DNA of 64,000 nucleotides from Gliomastix tumulicola (lineage: Eukaryota; Ascomycota; Sordariomycetes; Hypocreales; Bionectriaceae): positions 3,769,336 to 3,833,335 of the forward strand of contig BCHX01000006.1 of the NCBI GenBank assembly GCA_001599755.1, written 5' to 3'. The notes below the pieces were generated by a model. It worked only from the letters and a program-made list of their open reading frames with translations. It was not told the origin of the DNA and did no database searches. The translations under genes were made by a program, and so were the position numbers. The stretch's first letter is position 1; each line of letters starts with the position of its first letter. This document shows positions 63,271 through 64,000 of this stretch, one piece after another.

Positions 63271-63885
63271 GTGCCGTAGAGAGTGATGGGCTCTGAGTAG
63301 ATATGAAGTAGTATTAGTGGTGTATTCCTTAGTCCATACCAATCTTGATCTTCTTCACATATCCTTGTCCCATCTTGCCTCGTCCTTTCCTCGACTTGGG
63401 CCTCGAACCTGCAGGCTGTCCATACAGCCGTCTCTTGTCTCGTCGGTATGACGCCGTGCAGATGATCGTCGGCTCGCCAACCTCTTTCACGTGGATCCCG
63501 ATGCATTCAAGCCTCGGCGTCTCCCCCGCATCACTGATAAGCAGCTTCACCTCTTCTAGGCCTAGCTTCCGAGCAGGCACCTCCCCCGATATCTCTACCC
63601 CATGGGAAAGACGACTTACCTTTCCCAGGCCTTTTCACCCCGCTGTGCGTCCAAGCGAGGTCATTGCTGAAGCCTCTCGCCAAGCCAGAAATGGTCGGTC
63701 AATAACCGCGCTTTGGCTGTCACAAGTATTTCAGTGGCCCCTGCGAAGACTCACATCATCAAGGCGGTCGCCATAAAGGGCCTCACCATTCTCTGAACTA
63801 TCAGACTCTCTTCATTCGGCCGAACCTCAAACTCGCAGACGCACTCTCGCCCTATCATCCAATTTGACTTGTCCATCCTCCCACC
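63271..63885. other. Intergenic region with one possible small gene
   Basis: A minus-strand frame (63329-63580, extendable a little to the right) encodes a short protein with a very basic C-terminal tail (GSRPKSRKGRGK) and a hydrophobic/acidic alternating middle. It has no ATG that gives a convincing start and no family I know. It may be a small gene with an unseen 5' exon or chance. Confidence 0.35.
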
Positions 63886-64000
63886 ATGGCAGACCACAAC
63901 GGCGCAGATCGACCCAGTGTCGACATCTTGAGCACGCTGACGGCCGATGAGAAGGTCAAGCTACGCGAAGCTTGGTCTATGCTCCTCCAGCTCTGCGGAG
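63886..64000 (+). CDS. Partial gene, N-terminus only (possible CRAL-TRIO/Sec14-like lipid-transfer protein)
   Basis: From the ATG in the good context CCACCATGG at 63886 the frame is open to the right edge (38 residues). The segment LTADEKVKLREAWSMLLQL is helical and resembles the short helices at the start of fungal Sec14/CRAL-TRIO proteins. The match is brief and the label is a guess; only the start of a gene is well supported. Confidence 0.45.
   Translation, partial: MADHNGADRPSVDILSTLTADEKVKLREAWSMLLQLCG

Overview
The window is nuclear DNA of a filamentous ascomycete (Pezizomycotina). Genes carry short introns (mostly 50-65 nt) with GT donors, CTRAC/CTRAY branch points and YAG or AAG acceptors. 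There are four Zn2Cys6 regulators and the usual fungal metabolic families, and no bacterial-type operon. I see no rRNA, tRNA, CRISPR or intact transposon. Exon joins below were placed by hand from splice signals and reading-frame continuity; for every complete spliced model the exon lengths sum to a multiple of three.

Region A (1-23.7 kb) is a compact catabolic cluster. In order: a partial Zn2Cys6 regulator, a 2-oxoglutarate/Fe(II) dioxygenase, a proline racemase/hydroxyproline epimerase-family enzyme, an aldehyde dehydrogenase, a Rossmann-fold protein, a GABA-type aminotransferase, a dihydrodipicolinate synthase-family lyase, a methylmalonate-semialdehyde dehydrogenase, a D-amino-acid oxidase, an AAAP amino-acid transporter, a second Zn2Cys6 regulator that resembles the first, and an MFS permease. 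Epimerase, D-amino-acid oxidase, DHDPS-family lyase and aldehyde dehydrogenase together match the four chemical steps of the bacterial route from trans-4-hydroxy-L-proline to 2-oxoglutarate. I propose a fungal hydroxyproline (collagen or cell-wall imino acid) utilisation cluster with its own importer and regulators. This is the main discovery candidate.

Region B (23.7-38.2 kb) opens with about 5 kb that is gene-poor. It then holds a sugar transporter, an F-box-like protein, and a divergent pair: a DXD glycosyltransferase of the OCH1/SUR1 type and a PAP2-family membrane protein of the Aur1 type. The pair suggests membrane sphingolipid head-group work.

Region C (38.5-49.1 kb) has a DHA1-type MFS exporter divergent from a branched-chain aminotransferase, a C2H2 regulator, a short-chain dehydrogenase divergent from a Zn2Cys6 regulator, and a membrane-protein gene interrupted by one in-frame TGA. 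An 11-base motif and a heptamer minisatellite recur around the aminotransferase/C2H2 block.

Region D (50.2-63.3 kb) has a thiol-dioxygenase protein with a long N-terminal extension, a cytochrome P450, a multipass membrane protein, a Zn2Cys6 regulator, a membrane-anchored short-chain dehydrogenase, an alpha/beta-hydrolase and a Baeyer-Villiger-type monooxygenase. Hydroxylation, alcohol oxidation, Baeyer-Villiger oxidation and ester hydrolysis would form a complete subterminal oxidation route. No PKS, NRPS or terpene synthase is present. The right edge starts a further, truncated gene.
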